Below, piece by piece: positions 12,479 through 18,521 of a stretch of DNA of 24,708 bases. Both the position numbers and the translations under genes were made by a program. Origin of the DNA: a virus; the IMG/VR virus record IMGVR_UViG_3300043331_000180, positions 1 through 24,708 of that record, one strand, 5' to 3'. The notes under the pieces are model-generated. The model worked only from the letters and a program-made list of their open reading frames with translations. It did no database searches and was not told the DNA's origin. Position 1 is the first letter of the stretch. Every line of letters begins with the position of its first letter.

Positions 12479-12534
12479 AAACCTCCTGTAGTTGATCTAT
12501 CTACTTAAGATATCGGATCAACTACAGGAGGTTT
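12479..12534 (-). terminator. 19-bp hairpin: terminator that contains a ribosome binding site
   Basis: 12479-12497 pairs perfectly with 12516-12534, and the 18-nt loop can pair further (TATCT with AGATA). On the - strand the 3' arm ends ACAGGAGGTT and runs into TTTTAT, so it has the form of an intrinsic terminator for the gene at 12544. The same arm holds the AGGAGG of the next gene, whose ATG is at 12475. Confidence 0.75.
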
Positions 12535-12543
12535 AAATGCCAA

Positions 12544-12909
12544 TCAGTAAAGCTCCCAGAGAGCGGAATGACGATGCTGGTAACTCTTAACATCGTAGTC
12601 TTCGATGTCTTCACGAGACAGTTTAAGCATGTCCTGACGAGCCTTGCGCCAACCTGTACGTATACTACCTTCAAACAGACGACGATATTCACGTCCATGC
12701 GGAGGACGAGCGAAAAAGCCTCCGTGCCAACCATAATAGCTTACAGTATAGCCGCACTTACGGGGCCAGTAAGAGAAAGTCTTACCAGGGTTGTTAACCC
12801 ACTCATCAAAGTTACAAGTGCCGTCTTCATGATTGTGCTTTTCTATACGACCACGAGTATTACGGCGAAGCTTAACCCACGCAGGGTCAGTCTTATAGGT
12901 TTTAGACAT
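12544..12909 (-). CDS. 121-aa basic, aromatic-rich hypothetical protein
   Basis: The start is taken as the ATG at 12909, with GGAAGGAAATC just upstream. A GTG at 12939 is in frame but lies inside a small hairpin and has no ribosome binding site. The protein has many W, Y, R and H residues (W-V-K-L-R-R-N-T-R-G-R, G-Y-T-V-S-Y-Y-G-W-H-G-G-F-F) and two cysteines (C32, C52). A helical C-terminal part has a K-A-R-Q-D-M-L-K-L pattern. No family recognised. Its transcript is probably ended by the 19-bp hairpin at 12479. Confidence 0.65.
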   Translation of the reverse strand: MSKTYKTDPAWVKLRRNTRGRIEKHNHEDGTCNFDEWVNNPGKTFSYWPRKCGYTVSYYGWHGGFFARPPHGREYRRLFEGSIRTGWRKARQDMLKLSREDIEDYDVKSYQHRHSALWELY

Positions 12910-12922
12910 GATTTCCTTCCAG

Positions 12923-12960
12923 AAGTGCAACCTTTGCACTTATATCCGGTTAGTCATGTA
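12923..12960 (-). promoter_or_regulatory. Leader micro-ORF and hairpin before the 121-aa gene
   Basis: On the - strand an AGGAGG is followed 5 nt later by an ATG near 12957 and a five-codon frame M-T-N-R-I-stop. Next comes the perfect hairpin AAGTGCA-AAGGT-TGCACTT (12923-12941), then the AAGGA of the gene. The strong ribosome binding site is spent on a five-codon peptide. Confidence 0.4.
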
Positions 12961-12998
12961 ATCCTCCTGTTGTTCGGCGTTCGGTAATTATCGAACAT

Positions 12999-13074
12999 TG
13001 GAGCCTCATGAAGGAATCGAACCCTCACCAACTGAGTACAAAACAGTTATTCTAAACCATTAAACTAATGAGGC
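12999..13074 (-). tRNA. tRNA-Thr (anticodon UGU) with encoded CCA
   Basis: Acceptor GCCTCAT with ATGAGGC (perfect), D arm GTTT...GAAT, anticodon stem ACTGT/TCAGT (one T-T mismatch next to the loop) with loop TTTGTAC (anticodon TGT), and T arm GAGGG-TTCGATT-CCTTC. The 3' end reads T-CCA, the only tRNA here with an encoded CCA. It reads ACA codons. Confidence 0.88.
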
Positions 13075-13077
13075 AGT

Positions 13078-13098
13078 GATGTACTACTTGCGTACATC
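13078..13098 (-). promoter_or_regulatory. Hairpin 3 nt before tRNA-Thr
   Basis: GATGTAC (13078-13084) and GTACATC (13092-13098) form a perfect 7-bp stem with a 7-nt loop, between the stop codon of the 81-aa gene and the 5' end of tRNA-Thr. It may guide tRNA 5' processing or end the upstream message. Confidence 0.5.
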
Positions 13099-13106
13099 TT
13101 ATCATA

Positions 13107-13352
13107 TCAATCTATGACTGGCAAGCCTTCAAGGAATCTGAGAATATCCCAACCATACGTTACCGGACCGTGACCTACCTCACAAGACTGGATGTATTCC
13201 CTCTTGTCGTGATTGTATTCGAGTCCATCGCATAGGGCCATGGTCTGACCAGACATCCAGCCTACGAATTCTGCGTACCTGTCGCCCATGATCTCACGAA
13301 TCTGGGCATCTGTGTAGCCCCACTTACATACTGGAGGCGGGAACTTTGTCAT
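13107..13352 (-). CDS. 81-aa hypothetical phage protein
   Basis: The ATG at 13352 overlaps the TGA of the GIY-YIG gene (ATGA). A GTG 6 nt earlier is possible but less likely. The protein reads M-T-K-F-P-P-P-V-C, then a helical segment (D-A-Q-I-R-E-I-M-G-D-R-Y-A-E-F-V-G-W-M-S-G-Q-T) and a C-terminal part rich in D, Y, H and C (C41, C57) ending L-R-F-L-E-G-L-P-V-I-D. It resembles small conserved actinophage proteins of unknown function, and I cannot name a family. Confidence 0.7.
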   Translation of the reverse strand: MTKFPPPVCKWGYTDAQIREIMGDRYAEFVGWMSGQTMALCDGLEYNHDKREYIQSCEVGHGPVTYGWDILRFLEGLPVID

Positions 13353-13783
13353 AACCACAGCCTAGCACGGTCTCGCCCTCGGTGCAAGTCCCTATAGTAT
13401 CTTTCTTGATCGGCCTGATATTTCGGAATTCTACGAGGATTCTTTGTATTGTAGATATAGTTGTACAGGGGTTTATTGATCTTAATAGTCCACTTTTCGA
13501 GGATATCCAGCACAAACTCAGGGCACTTAAGTTCATAAACAACTCTTACCTCAGGATATAGGTCAGACCAGGGCTGTGCAATCCTTTTACCTCTAACTGG
13601 AGAGGTTCCCATATGTTGAGCATGTCTCTCAGCTAAAGTTTGCCGGGTCTTTCCTACGTATGCCCACCACTCTCTCTGAGCAGTTTTAGGATCTATGCAA
13701 CTATACGCATAAATGATGCCTGGCCTAAAGAGAATGTACTTCAATAAAAATCTTCTCCAACGTTTAAGCCAGGCATCAATCAT
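13349..13783 (-). CDS. GIY-YIG endonuclease, 144 aa
   Basis: The GIY half is G-I-I-Y-A-Y-S at 22-28, and the YIG half is W-A-Y-V-G-K-T-R-Q-T-L-A-E-R-H-A-Q-H at about 40-57, with the catalytic arginine R46 or R53 and Y42. N-K-P-L-Y-N near 103 supplies the conserved asparagine end of the domain. Residues 1-20 are hydrophobic/basic (W-L-K-R-W-R-R-F-L-L-K-Y-I-L-F) and the C terminus is basic, probably for DNA contact. It is likely a free-standing homing or repair nuclease. Its ATG at 13783 lies 18 nt after the stop of the ribonucleotide reductase gene, a known type of host gene for such nucleases. Confidence 0.82.
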   Translation of the reverse strand: MIDAWLKRWRRFLLKYILFRPGIIYAYSCIDPKTAQREWWAYVGKTRQTLAERHAQHMGTSPVRGKRIAQPWSDLYPEVRVVYELKCPEFVLDILEKWTIKINKPLYNYIYNTKNPRRIPKYQADQERYYRDLHRGRDRARLWL

Positions 13784-13801
13784 GGTATTTACTTTCTTAG
13801 T

Positions 13802-15883
13802 TTAGCGGATCGGACAGGCCCCCGTAGAACAGGATTCATCTAAACTATCCTGCACTGTTTTAGGGCTAGCTAGGTTTAAATATTCCGCTTTTGACACACG
13901 AGAATATGGAGCTTGTGGTCTAGTTCCATCCACCATTATAGTAGTACCCTTCAATTCTGGCAAGTATTTAACCAGAATTTGCATCGCCTCATCAATCCCG
14001 TACTTGTTTTCTGGTACGTTGACTGTAAAGCTTACCGCGTTGTCTGCGTAGTGATTCTGATACATCGCCTGGAATGCAAGCATATCTTCTAGACTGATCT
14101 CATCCGCAGACTCTACAATTTCTTCTGGGTTGAAACCTAATGATTCAACCTGCTCTACCAGCAGCTCTTTGGTTGGGAATGTGACAACCTTAGTGTTAGC
14201 AGAGTAGAGACAATCTTCTACCTCATAGCCCTGATCGACAAATTCTTGAATCTTTGCTGCTTGATTGATGGTGGAGAAACGAATGCGACGTAGGAAGTAC
14301 TTAGCGTAGATAGGGTGAATTCCCTCACTAGCACCTACCAGCTTAGCAATAGATCCTGTTGGTGCGATTGTAGTAACCTTAACCGGCTCAGGAATCCTTA
14401 GTTCGAATGCGTAGTCACGAGCCTCAGTTCTTACTGTTCTGTACAAATCTGCTAGCAGACTAGGGAAGAAATTGCCTTTAGGTGCCTTGCTGAACTTAAT
14501 TCCCAGCTTGTTAAGGAAACCTTGCACACCAAAATGCCCGACGCCAATTCGACGGTTCTGATTAACCATATCCTGCTGCTTAACATCAGCCTTATCGCCA
14601 AATGATGCACGAATAAGGAATCTAGTCATAAGTTGATGAGCTAGAATCATTCCATCGATATCAAAAGTCTGATCTGGCTGTGAAGGTGCAAACGCATCCA
14701 TGTTTACATGTCCTAGAATACAAGCTTCCCACTCCTGTAAGGTGATTTCACCACACGGGTTTGTGCAGACTACTTCTGCTACTTCACCATGCTGAGAAAG
14801 TGAGTGGTTCCAGAAACCAGGCTCTCCGTCCCTAAGCATTCCAGTGACAGCAGCTTTATAGACTTCCTGAGCACGTGTAGCCTTACGTAAATCTACGTCA
14901 TTAACAAGATAAGGCCCCTGCATTGAATTAAGTAGTTCGATAAATTCATCATCGATTACGACAGAAATGTTAGTAGTCCAGTGCTTACCTGTGTTCTGCT
15001 TGCAGTTGATGAATTCTATGACGTAAGGATCGTCCCAGGCAACCATAGCCATACGTGCTGAACGGCGGTTTCCACCAGAAACAACACAGCAAGCCATGCT
15101 GTGATCGATTTCCATCATGTCGATAGGGTTAAGCTTCTCACCTGTAGCTACACGCTTATTGATTACCTCACTAATTTCATGAAGCATAATAGCAAAAGGA
15201 AGTGGTCCGGAGGCTGTTCCTCCAAAAGATACTAGCGGCCTACCTTCTTCACGAACACCAGTAACGTTGTATACGCGATCGTAATGCTTAACGTCGTCTA
15301 AGAAATAAGTCTCGATCAGATCACACATAGCTTCTGACCAGCCTTCACGGCTATCTCCTACTTGAAATGCTCCTGCCCATTCATGGGAGAATTCTGTAGA
15401 TAATACGCCAGCATCCTGCATCTTCTGGTAATCAGGATGATTAGGATCACAAACAATATGCACCTTCAGCTCACGCTTAGGTGCTTCATACTTATCAATG
15501 TACTTGGTGGAATAGTTAGTTCCTACTCCCCCGCCCTCCATAAGGCGCATGAAGGTGAAATCGAAATGATCAGTTAATTTCTCGTTCCAGTGGGAGACGT
15601 GGCAGTTGAATAAAAACTGACGCCCCTGGACACCTGAGGCCCATAGATGACGCCCTCCTGGGATGATTCGGAAGTCATCCATCATCTGCTTGAGCATGTC
15701 ATACTCTAATCTGACAGAATCACTCCATGTATCAGGAGTTCCGTAGACTAGACCAAGATTTCCTTTGATTACTCGATCAGTAGTTTCGAACCAGCTTTCC
15801 TTAGATCCATCAGGCTTTGTCCTGCTATAAGATCTTTCAAAAACCACCTGTCCAGATGGACCCCAATTTGGCTCATCAGTCAT
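13802..15883 (-). CDS. nrdJ: Class II adenosylcobalamin-dependent ribonucleoside-triphosphate reductase
   Basis: 693 residues. L-M-E-G-G-G-V-G-T-N-Y-S at 114-125 and N-P-C-G-E-I at 375-380 (radical-bearing C377) are typical of the monomeric class II enzyme. C94 and one of the later cysteines form the active-site disulfide. The end reads C-S-T-G-A-C-P-I-R (C685, C690), the mobile cysteine pair that is reduced by thioredoxin, as in the Lactobacillus leichmannii enzyme. It converts NTPs to dNTPs for phage DNA synthesis, using host-supplied coenzyme B12. The ATG at 15883 follows GAGGAG. A terminator-like hairpin (15911-15937) and further hairpins lie directly upstream, so expression is probably attenuated. 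The GIY-YIG gene follows. Confidence 0.92.
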   Translation of the reverse strand: MTDEPNWGPSGQVVFERSYSRTKPDGSKESWFETTDRVIKGNLGLVYGTPDTWSDSVRLEYDMLKQMMDDFRIIPGGRHLWASGVQGRQFLFNCHVSHWNEKLTDHFDFTFMRLMEGGGVGTNYSTKYIDKYEAPKRELKVHIVCDPNHPDYQKMQDAGVLSTEFSHEWAGAFQVGDSREGWSEAMCDLIETYFLDDVKHYDRVYNVTGVREEGRPLVSFGGTASGPLPFAIMLHEISEVINKRVATGEKLNPIDMMEIDHSMACCVVSGGNRRSARMAMVAWDDPYVIEFINCKQNTGKHWTTNISVVIDDEFIELLNSMQGPYLVNDVDLRKATRAQEVYKAAVTGMLRDGEPGFWNHSLSQHGEVAEVVCTNPCGEITLQEWEACILGHVNMDAFAPSQPDQTFDIDGMILAHQLMTRFLIRASFGDKADVKQQDMVNQNRRIGVGHFGVQGFLNKLGIKFSKAPKGNFFPSLLADLYRTVRTEARDYAFELRIPEPVKVTTIAPTGSIAKLVGASEGIHPIYAKYFLRRIRFSTINQAAKIQEFVDQGYEVEDCLYSANTKVVTFPTKELLVEQVESLGFNPEEIVESADEISLEDMLAFQAMYQNHYADNAVSFTVNVPENKYGIDEAMQILVKYLPELKGTTIMVDGTRPQAPYSRVSKAEYLNLASPKTVQDSLDESCSTGACPIR

Positions 15884-15910
15884 ATGAAAACTCCTCTATA
15901 GATAAAAGAA

Positions 15911-15937
15911 GACCCTAGCCTAATTTCTGCTAGGGTC
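15911..15937 (-). terminator. Terminator or attenuator before the ribonucleotide reductase gene
   Basis: GACCCTAGC (15911-15919) and GCTAGGGTC (15929-15937) form a perfect 9-bp stem with a 9-nt loop. On the - strand it is followed by TTCTTTTATC and then the GAGGAG of the reductase gene 10 nt later. Confidence 0.75.
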
Positions 15938-15951
15938 AACTGTTGTGTGTT

Positions 15952-16159
15952 GGCTCTGCTTCCCAGATACTATCGGAGCCTGACACTATCTTTCTGCGTC
16001 TAAGACCGAACTGTGAGATAGAAGATTAAAAAGCTCAGAGTGCCCCGGAAGACACCTCATTCGAGATACCTCCACACACAGTTCCTCTGAGCTGGTTTAC
16101 CTGGATGCGGCGCTTTATACCCCCAGGATTCGGTTATGCGGTCTTTAAGCTTTAACCGC
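15952..16159 (-). promoter_or_regulatory. String of hairpins and a short leader ORF upstream of the reductase
   Basis: No full gene fits in 15884-16208. In - strand order there are hairpins at 16159-16138 (GCGGT/ACCGC), 16127-16100 (CCTGG/CCAGG), 16093-16032 (AGCTCAGAG with CTCTGAGCT, then TTTTTAATC), 16021-15986 (CTATCT/AGATAG) and 15980-15952 (GGCTC/GAGCC). A GGAGG followed by an ATG at 16060 opens a 24-codon frame ending at 15986. I see no cobalamin-riboswitch B12 box. A leader-controlled attenuator is possible. Confidence 0.4.
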
Positions 16160-16208
16160 CTGTTGCAGGTAAGTAGTTAATCGATTTTACCTTACCACAC
16201 CGAAAGCG

Positions 16209-16280
16209 TGCTCCCTGCCGGAATCGAACCGACCCGCCTCGGGCTTCAACCGAGTGCACTACCTACTATGCTAAAGGAGC
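16209..16280 (-). tRNA. tRNA-Phe (anticodon GAA)
   Basis: Acceptor GCTCCTT with AGGGAGC (one T-G), D arm GCAT...GTGC, anticodon stem CTCGG/CCGAG with loop TTGAAGC (anticodon GAA), and T arm GTCGG-TTCGATT-CCGGC. The discriminator is A, and no CCA is encoded. G rather than A at position 37 is unusual. A 6-bp hairpin lies 4 nt upstream of its 5' end. Confidence 0.92.
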
Positions 16281-16284
16281 TTGG

Positions 16285-16307
16285 GGCCGATCGATAACTG
16301 CTCGGCC
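16285..16307 (-). promoter_or_regulatory. Hairpin 4 nt before tRNA-Phe
   Basis: GGCCGA (16285-16290) and TCGGCC (16302-16307) form a 6-bp GC-rich stem with an 11-nt loop. A further nested inverted repeat (ATCCGA...TCGGAT around GCCAT...ATGGC) lies near 16384-16420, just before the 3' end of tRNA-Ile. Confidence 0.45.
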
Positions 16308-16434
16308 TACACAGCGTTTTTGGTCCCCGTTCGCCTGCGACGTCTTTCAGGACTTATAACCCGCACGGAAACTAACACGGGTAATCCGAGCCATCCTACA
16401 TGGCCTTCGTCCATTCGGATAAACATGGAGTGCG

Positions 16435-16509
16435 TCCTCGCACTAGGATTTGAACCTAGGACCGCTCGTGTATCAGACGAGTGCTCAAACCAGACCGAGC
16501 TATACGAGG
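16435..16509 (-). tRNA. tRNA-Ile (anticodon GAU)
   Basis: Acceptor CCTCGTA with TGCGAGG (one T-G), D arm GCTC...GAGC with TGGTTT in the loop, anticodon stem CTCGT/ACGAG with loop CTGATAC (anticodon GAT), and T arm CTAGG-TTCAAAT-CCTAG. The discriminator is A, and no CCA is encoded. Upstream, TGTCCTGC can pair with GCAGG...ACA (16511-16553) 1 nt before the 5' end. Confidence 0.93.
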
Positions 16510-16639
16510 TTGTCCTGCTTGGGACTTTCACCCATCTTTCCTGGCAGGGTACAGGAATCCTTCTTCGCTCCGGCGGCGGGGACCATGTTCTTTATCTTAT
16601 AAGTTGGCAAACTATCCCTTAAGGCCACTCTACTTAACC

Positions 16640-16680
16640 CCTAGAGAAGGGTTGAAGTTTGATATCGGTGAACTTCACAA
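16640..16680. repeat. Hairpins in the tRNA-Ile/Asn spacer
   Basis: AACCC-8-GGGTT near 16637-16654 and TGAAGTT-10-AACTTCA near 16652-16677 can form alternative stems. No gene is visible in 16510-16714, and the role of these hairpins is unknown. Confidence 0.35.
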
Positions 16681-16714
16681 AAACCGCCTCGTTCCCTGAG
16701 GTGGGTCTAACAAG

Positions 16715-16790
16715 CTCTGGCAACTGGAATCGAACCAGTGGGGTACACGCTTAACAGGCGTGCGCAACTGCCAACAGTTGCCCTACCAGA
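16715..16790 (-). tRNA. tRNA-Asn (anticodon GUU)
   Basis: Acceptor TCTGGTA with TGCCAGA (one T-G), D arm GCAA...TTGC, anticodon stem CACGC/GCGTG with loop CTGTTAA (anticodon GTT), and T arm ACTGG-TTCGATT-CCAGT. The discriminator is G, and no CCA is encoded. It is the first tRNA after the two promoters at 16870-16998 and lies 5 nt after the structured leader. Confidence 0.93.
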
Positions 16791-16795
16791 ATGAG

Positions 16796-16862
16796 GTAAG
16801 AGACACAACCTGCTGTCGTTTCAGACTGGCGCTCAATGAATGGCCGCTTCAGTCTCTCTTAC
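16796..16862 (-). ncRNA. Structured 5' leader of the tRNA-Asn/Ile/Phe transcript
   Basis: GTAAGAGA and TCTCTTAC close a 67-nt element on the - strand. AGACTG/CAGTCT and a GGC...GCC hairpin lie inside. Its 5' end matches the expected start from the promoter at 16870-16899, and its 3' end is 5 nt before tRNA-Asn. The closing stem, spacing and position match the element at 10907-10982. Confidence 0.55.
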
Positions 16863-16869
16863 TTATTAT

Positions 16870-16899
16870 ACTGTACTCGTCACACCTGATGTTTGTCAA
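16870..16899 (-). promoter_or_regulatory. Proximal tRNA promoter, GGGGTTGACA-18-TACAGT
   Basis: TTGACA (16894-16899) is 18 nt from TACAGT (16870-16875) on the - strand. A perfect TATAAT overlaps at 16865-16870 but would need a 23-nt spacer. Preceded by GGGG like the distal promoter. Confidence 0.6.
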
Positions 16900-16968
16900 C
16901 CCCTTCGCTGCGATAAATTTGAGCGATATCGGGCTACTGCGGTATCCCTTGAGTGCCGTACATGTTCT

Positions 16969-16998
16969 AGTGTAGCACCACCAGCTTTGGCCTGTCAA
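16969..16998 (-). promoter_or_regulatory. Distal tRNA promoter, GGGGTTGACA-18-TACACT
   Basis: TTGACA (16993-16998) and TACACT (16969-16974) are 18 nt apart on the - strand. Spacing, preceding GGGG and -10 form match the proximal promoter, so the two look like duplicates. TGCCGATAG (17002-17010) precedes it. Confidence 0.6.
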
Positions 16999-17039
16999 CC
17001 CCTATCGGCATCTTGCCTCGCTGGTGGCACCAATCCTTG

Positions 17040-17232
17040 TGATTCTGTCCTGAACTAGCCATACAGGTTGAGCAGATAGCTTTCATCTGCCTGTATCATA
17101 CCCATGCTCGGGGCATCTGCCGTTAGCATCTAAAGGCATTTTGCACTTTCGAGCCTTTGAGGTTCTAGCCTCAGGCTTTAAGTTGGGAATGTCTTTCATA
17201 CACTGAGGGCGAGAAGCTCTGCTTTTAGGCAC
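17040..17232. other. Structured intergenic region without a gene
   Basis: ATACAG/CTGTAT around GCAGAT/ATCTGC (17061-17096) forms a strong nested hairpin. GCCT-GAGG...CCTC-AGGC near 17152-17176 forms another, and AAAGGC...GCCTTT offers an alternative. No reading frame with a ribosome binding site is present. It may terminate the leftward transcript from the gene at 17233. Confidence 0.4.
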
Positions 17233-17595
17233 TTAATCCTCCGGCCATACTAGTTTCGGACGAACTTCTTCTACCTTACCATCTTTGATGCGCAAGCGCC
17301 AGAGGTCAGGCTCACCAGATCCGTCACCTTCACCTTCGATCTCGATATAGCCTGAAAACGTGGTGTCAGGATTAACCTTGAGAATAGCTGCAACCAATTC
17401 CTTGAGATTGTCAACGATCCAGTAGGCTTTAAAACTATCCTCTGGTGCAGTAATAGTACACCAATCAGGATCAAGGAAAACATCGTAATCTGCATTATTA
17501 ACGTACTTAACAATTATTTCGTTACCTCGCGTAGCATAGCGAGGTAACTCGGGAGAAAAGTTAATTTCTCCTCTTGCTCTACTGTAATACCCCAT
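17233..17595 (-). CDS. DUF6205-like actinophage protein, 120 aa
   Basis: The protein begins M-G-Y-Y-S-R-A-R-G-E-I and later has D-S-F-K-A-Y-W-I-V-D-N-L-K-E-L, F-S-G-Y-I-E-I-E-G-E-G, D-L-W-R-L-R-I-K-D-G-K-V and V-W-P-E-D. This order of motifs is the one I associate with the DUF6205 family, common in Streptomyces and actinophages, of unknown function. The ATG at 17595 overlaps the TAA of the upstream gene (TAATG), so it is translated by coupling. It is the last gene of this leftward operon. Confidence 0.75.
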   Translation of the reverse strand: MGYYSRARGEINFSPELPRYATRGNEIIVKYVNNADYDVFLDPDWCTITAPEDSFKAYWIVDNLKELVAAILKVNPDTTFSGYIEIEGEGDGSGEPDLWRLRIKDGKVEEVRPKLVWPED

Positions 17596-17921
17596 TACTT
17601 AAAGCCCATCTTCTGGAACTGTTCGTTGTCCATGACTTCAATTTCGCCATCATCGTAGACTACTACCCACTGACCAGGGTCAACTTCGTGTCCACCGCAT
17701 GAGCCGAACTTCAGCATGTTGTAGCCGCCGCCCGAAATATTATAGCTGGCAAAATAGTAAGGCTCGACATAATCAGAGTAAACAAACGGTCCTTCAGTAT
17801 CGCCCTCGACATACGGGACTAGCAGACGCTTCATTTCGTCCAGGTTATCACCTGTCCACTGAGCAGCTTCTACCTCTATACGTGTAGACATCTTGAAAGG
17901 ACTCATAGGATCGAAATTACC
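17595..17921 (-). CDS. 108-aa small phage protein
   Basis: The start is taken as the ATG at 17921, with AGGAG and a 6-nt spacer; an upstream in-frame ATG at 17981 lies inside the neighbouring gene and lacks a ribosome binding site. The middle reads E-V-E-A-A-Q-W-T-G-D-N and the end D-P-G-Q-W-V-V-V-Y-D-D-G-E-I-E-V-M-D-N-E-Q-F. This fits a widespread small phage/prophage protein type of P-G-D-W-V-V form with a beta-rich fold and unknown role. It overlaps both neighbours by a few bases. Confidence 0.7.
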   Translation of the reverse strand, partial: GNFDPMSPFKMSTRIEVEAAQWTGDNLDEMKRLLVPYVEGDTEGPFVYSDYVEPYYFASYNISGGGYNMLKFGSCGGHEVDPGQWVVVYDDGEIEVMDNEQFQKMGFK

Positions 17922-18189
17922 CATTATCACTCCTATTCGGCACTTTGCCAAAGTAACGTGTAACACTTCTGTATGCGCCATTACCGTTGAGAAGAGTTAC
18001 AATCTTTCCAGGACTATAAGTTTCTCCGGCCCTGCTGTAACTCTTACGAGTAACCTGCCACACGCGGATTTGAATTTTAGTCTCATCTGCGTGCAGCAGT
18101 TCACCTAGATTCATGCCGGTGTTGGTACTACTACTAGAGTAGGTTACGAGCCCACCGACCTCAAGCTCGTTACCAAGCCAATCTTGCAT
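17917..18189 (-). CDS. 90-aa beta-rich hypothetical protein
   Basis: The ATG at 18189 overlaps the TAA of the 55-aa membrane gene (TAATG), with AAGAAG as ribosome binding site. The protein starts M-Q-D-W-L-G-N-E-L-E-V-G-G-L-V-T-Y, a small beta-barrel-like opening seen in many phage hypothetical proteins, and continues with a serine-rich loop and K-I-Q-I-R-V-W-Q-V. No catalytic motif is seen. The stop TAA lies at 17917-17919, right after the start of the next gene. Confidence 0.65.
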   Translation of the reverse strand: MQDWLGNELEVGGLVTYSSSSTNTGMNLGELLHADETKIQIRVWQVTRKSYSRAGETYSPGKIVTLLNGNGAYRSVTRYFGKVPNRSDNG

Positions 18190-18356
18190 TACTTCTTGCC
18201 ATCCAATCTAGGAAATACCTCTTGGTGTAGCAGAGAAATGACTGCGATCCAACTAAAAATAAAACCACAAATTAGTGGTTCCCACTTTTCACCTGATACA
18301 TAGAAGCAGATGAAACAGAGAATCCACATAATGCTGGCCCATTGCCAAGTTTTCAT
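18189..18356 (-). CDS. 55-aa two-helix membrane protein
   Basis: The ATG at 18356 follows TGAGGAAC. Residues 7-20 and 28-43 are hydrophobic helices separated by a short charged turn (S-G-E-K-W-E-P). The tail is basic and soluble (P-R-L-D-G-K-K). Its TAA overlaps the next ATG by one base. Tryptophan-rich, two-pass and under 60 residues, it could be a holin-like or accessory membrane protein; the neighbourhood does not settle this. Confidence 0.6.
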   Translation of the reverse strand: MKTWQWASIMWILCFICFYVSGEKWEPLICGFIFSWIAVISLLHQEVFPRLDGKK

Positions 18357-18449
18357 AGTTCCTCAAGTTCTCCTGGATGGCCGGGGCACCACGTATTACC
18401 TCCGTTAACCAAGGCACAATAATGATTCTATATACACCTAAAATGCTTG

Positions 18450-18521
18450 TTAAAATGCGCCGTAATCAACCTGAAAACAGGTTAGCCCCAGCTTACGCCA
18501 CATAGCCACAACTTTAATCAT
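18450..18521 (-). pseudogene. Detached C-terminal fragment of a polynucleotide kinase/phosphatase
   Basis: A 23-codon frame from the ATG at 18521 reads V-V-A-M-W-R-K-L-G-L-T-C-F-Q-V-D-Y-G-A-F-stop. The intact kinase at 19225 ends V-V-V-M-W-R-A-L-G-L-A-C-F-Q-V-A-D-G-D-F-stop. The DNA also matches (CAACCTGAAAACAGG in both). The fragment overlaps the last codons of the HNH gene in another frame. It is what remains of a second or original kinase end, on the far side of the HNH gene. Confidence 0.8.

Noticed and set aside
12536-12590. Rightward ATG after AGGAGG at the right arm of the 12479 hairpin
   Set aside because: The AGGAGG is only the mirror copy produced by the inverted repeat; the 17-codon frame lies antisense to the end of the 121-aa gene.
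15884-16208. Cobalamin riboswitch before the class II reductase
   Set aside because: No recognisable B12 box or conserved core sequence on the - strand.
16281-17058. Several open frames across tRNA-Phe, Ile and Asn
   Set aside because: They run through well-formed tRNA genes and lack ribosome binding sites.
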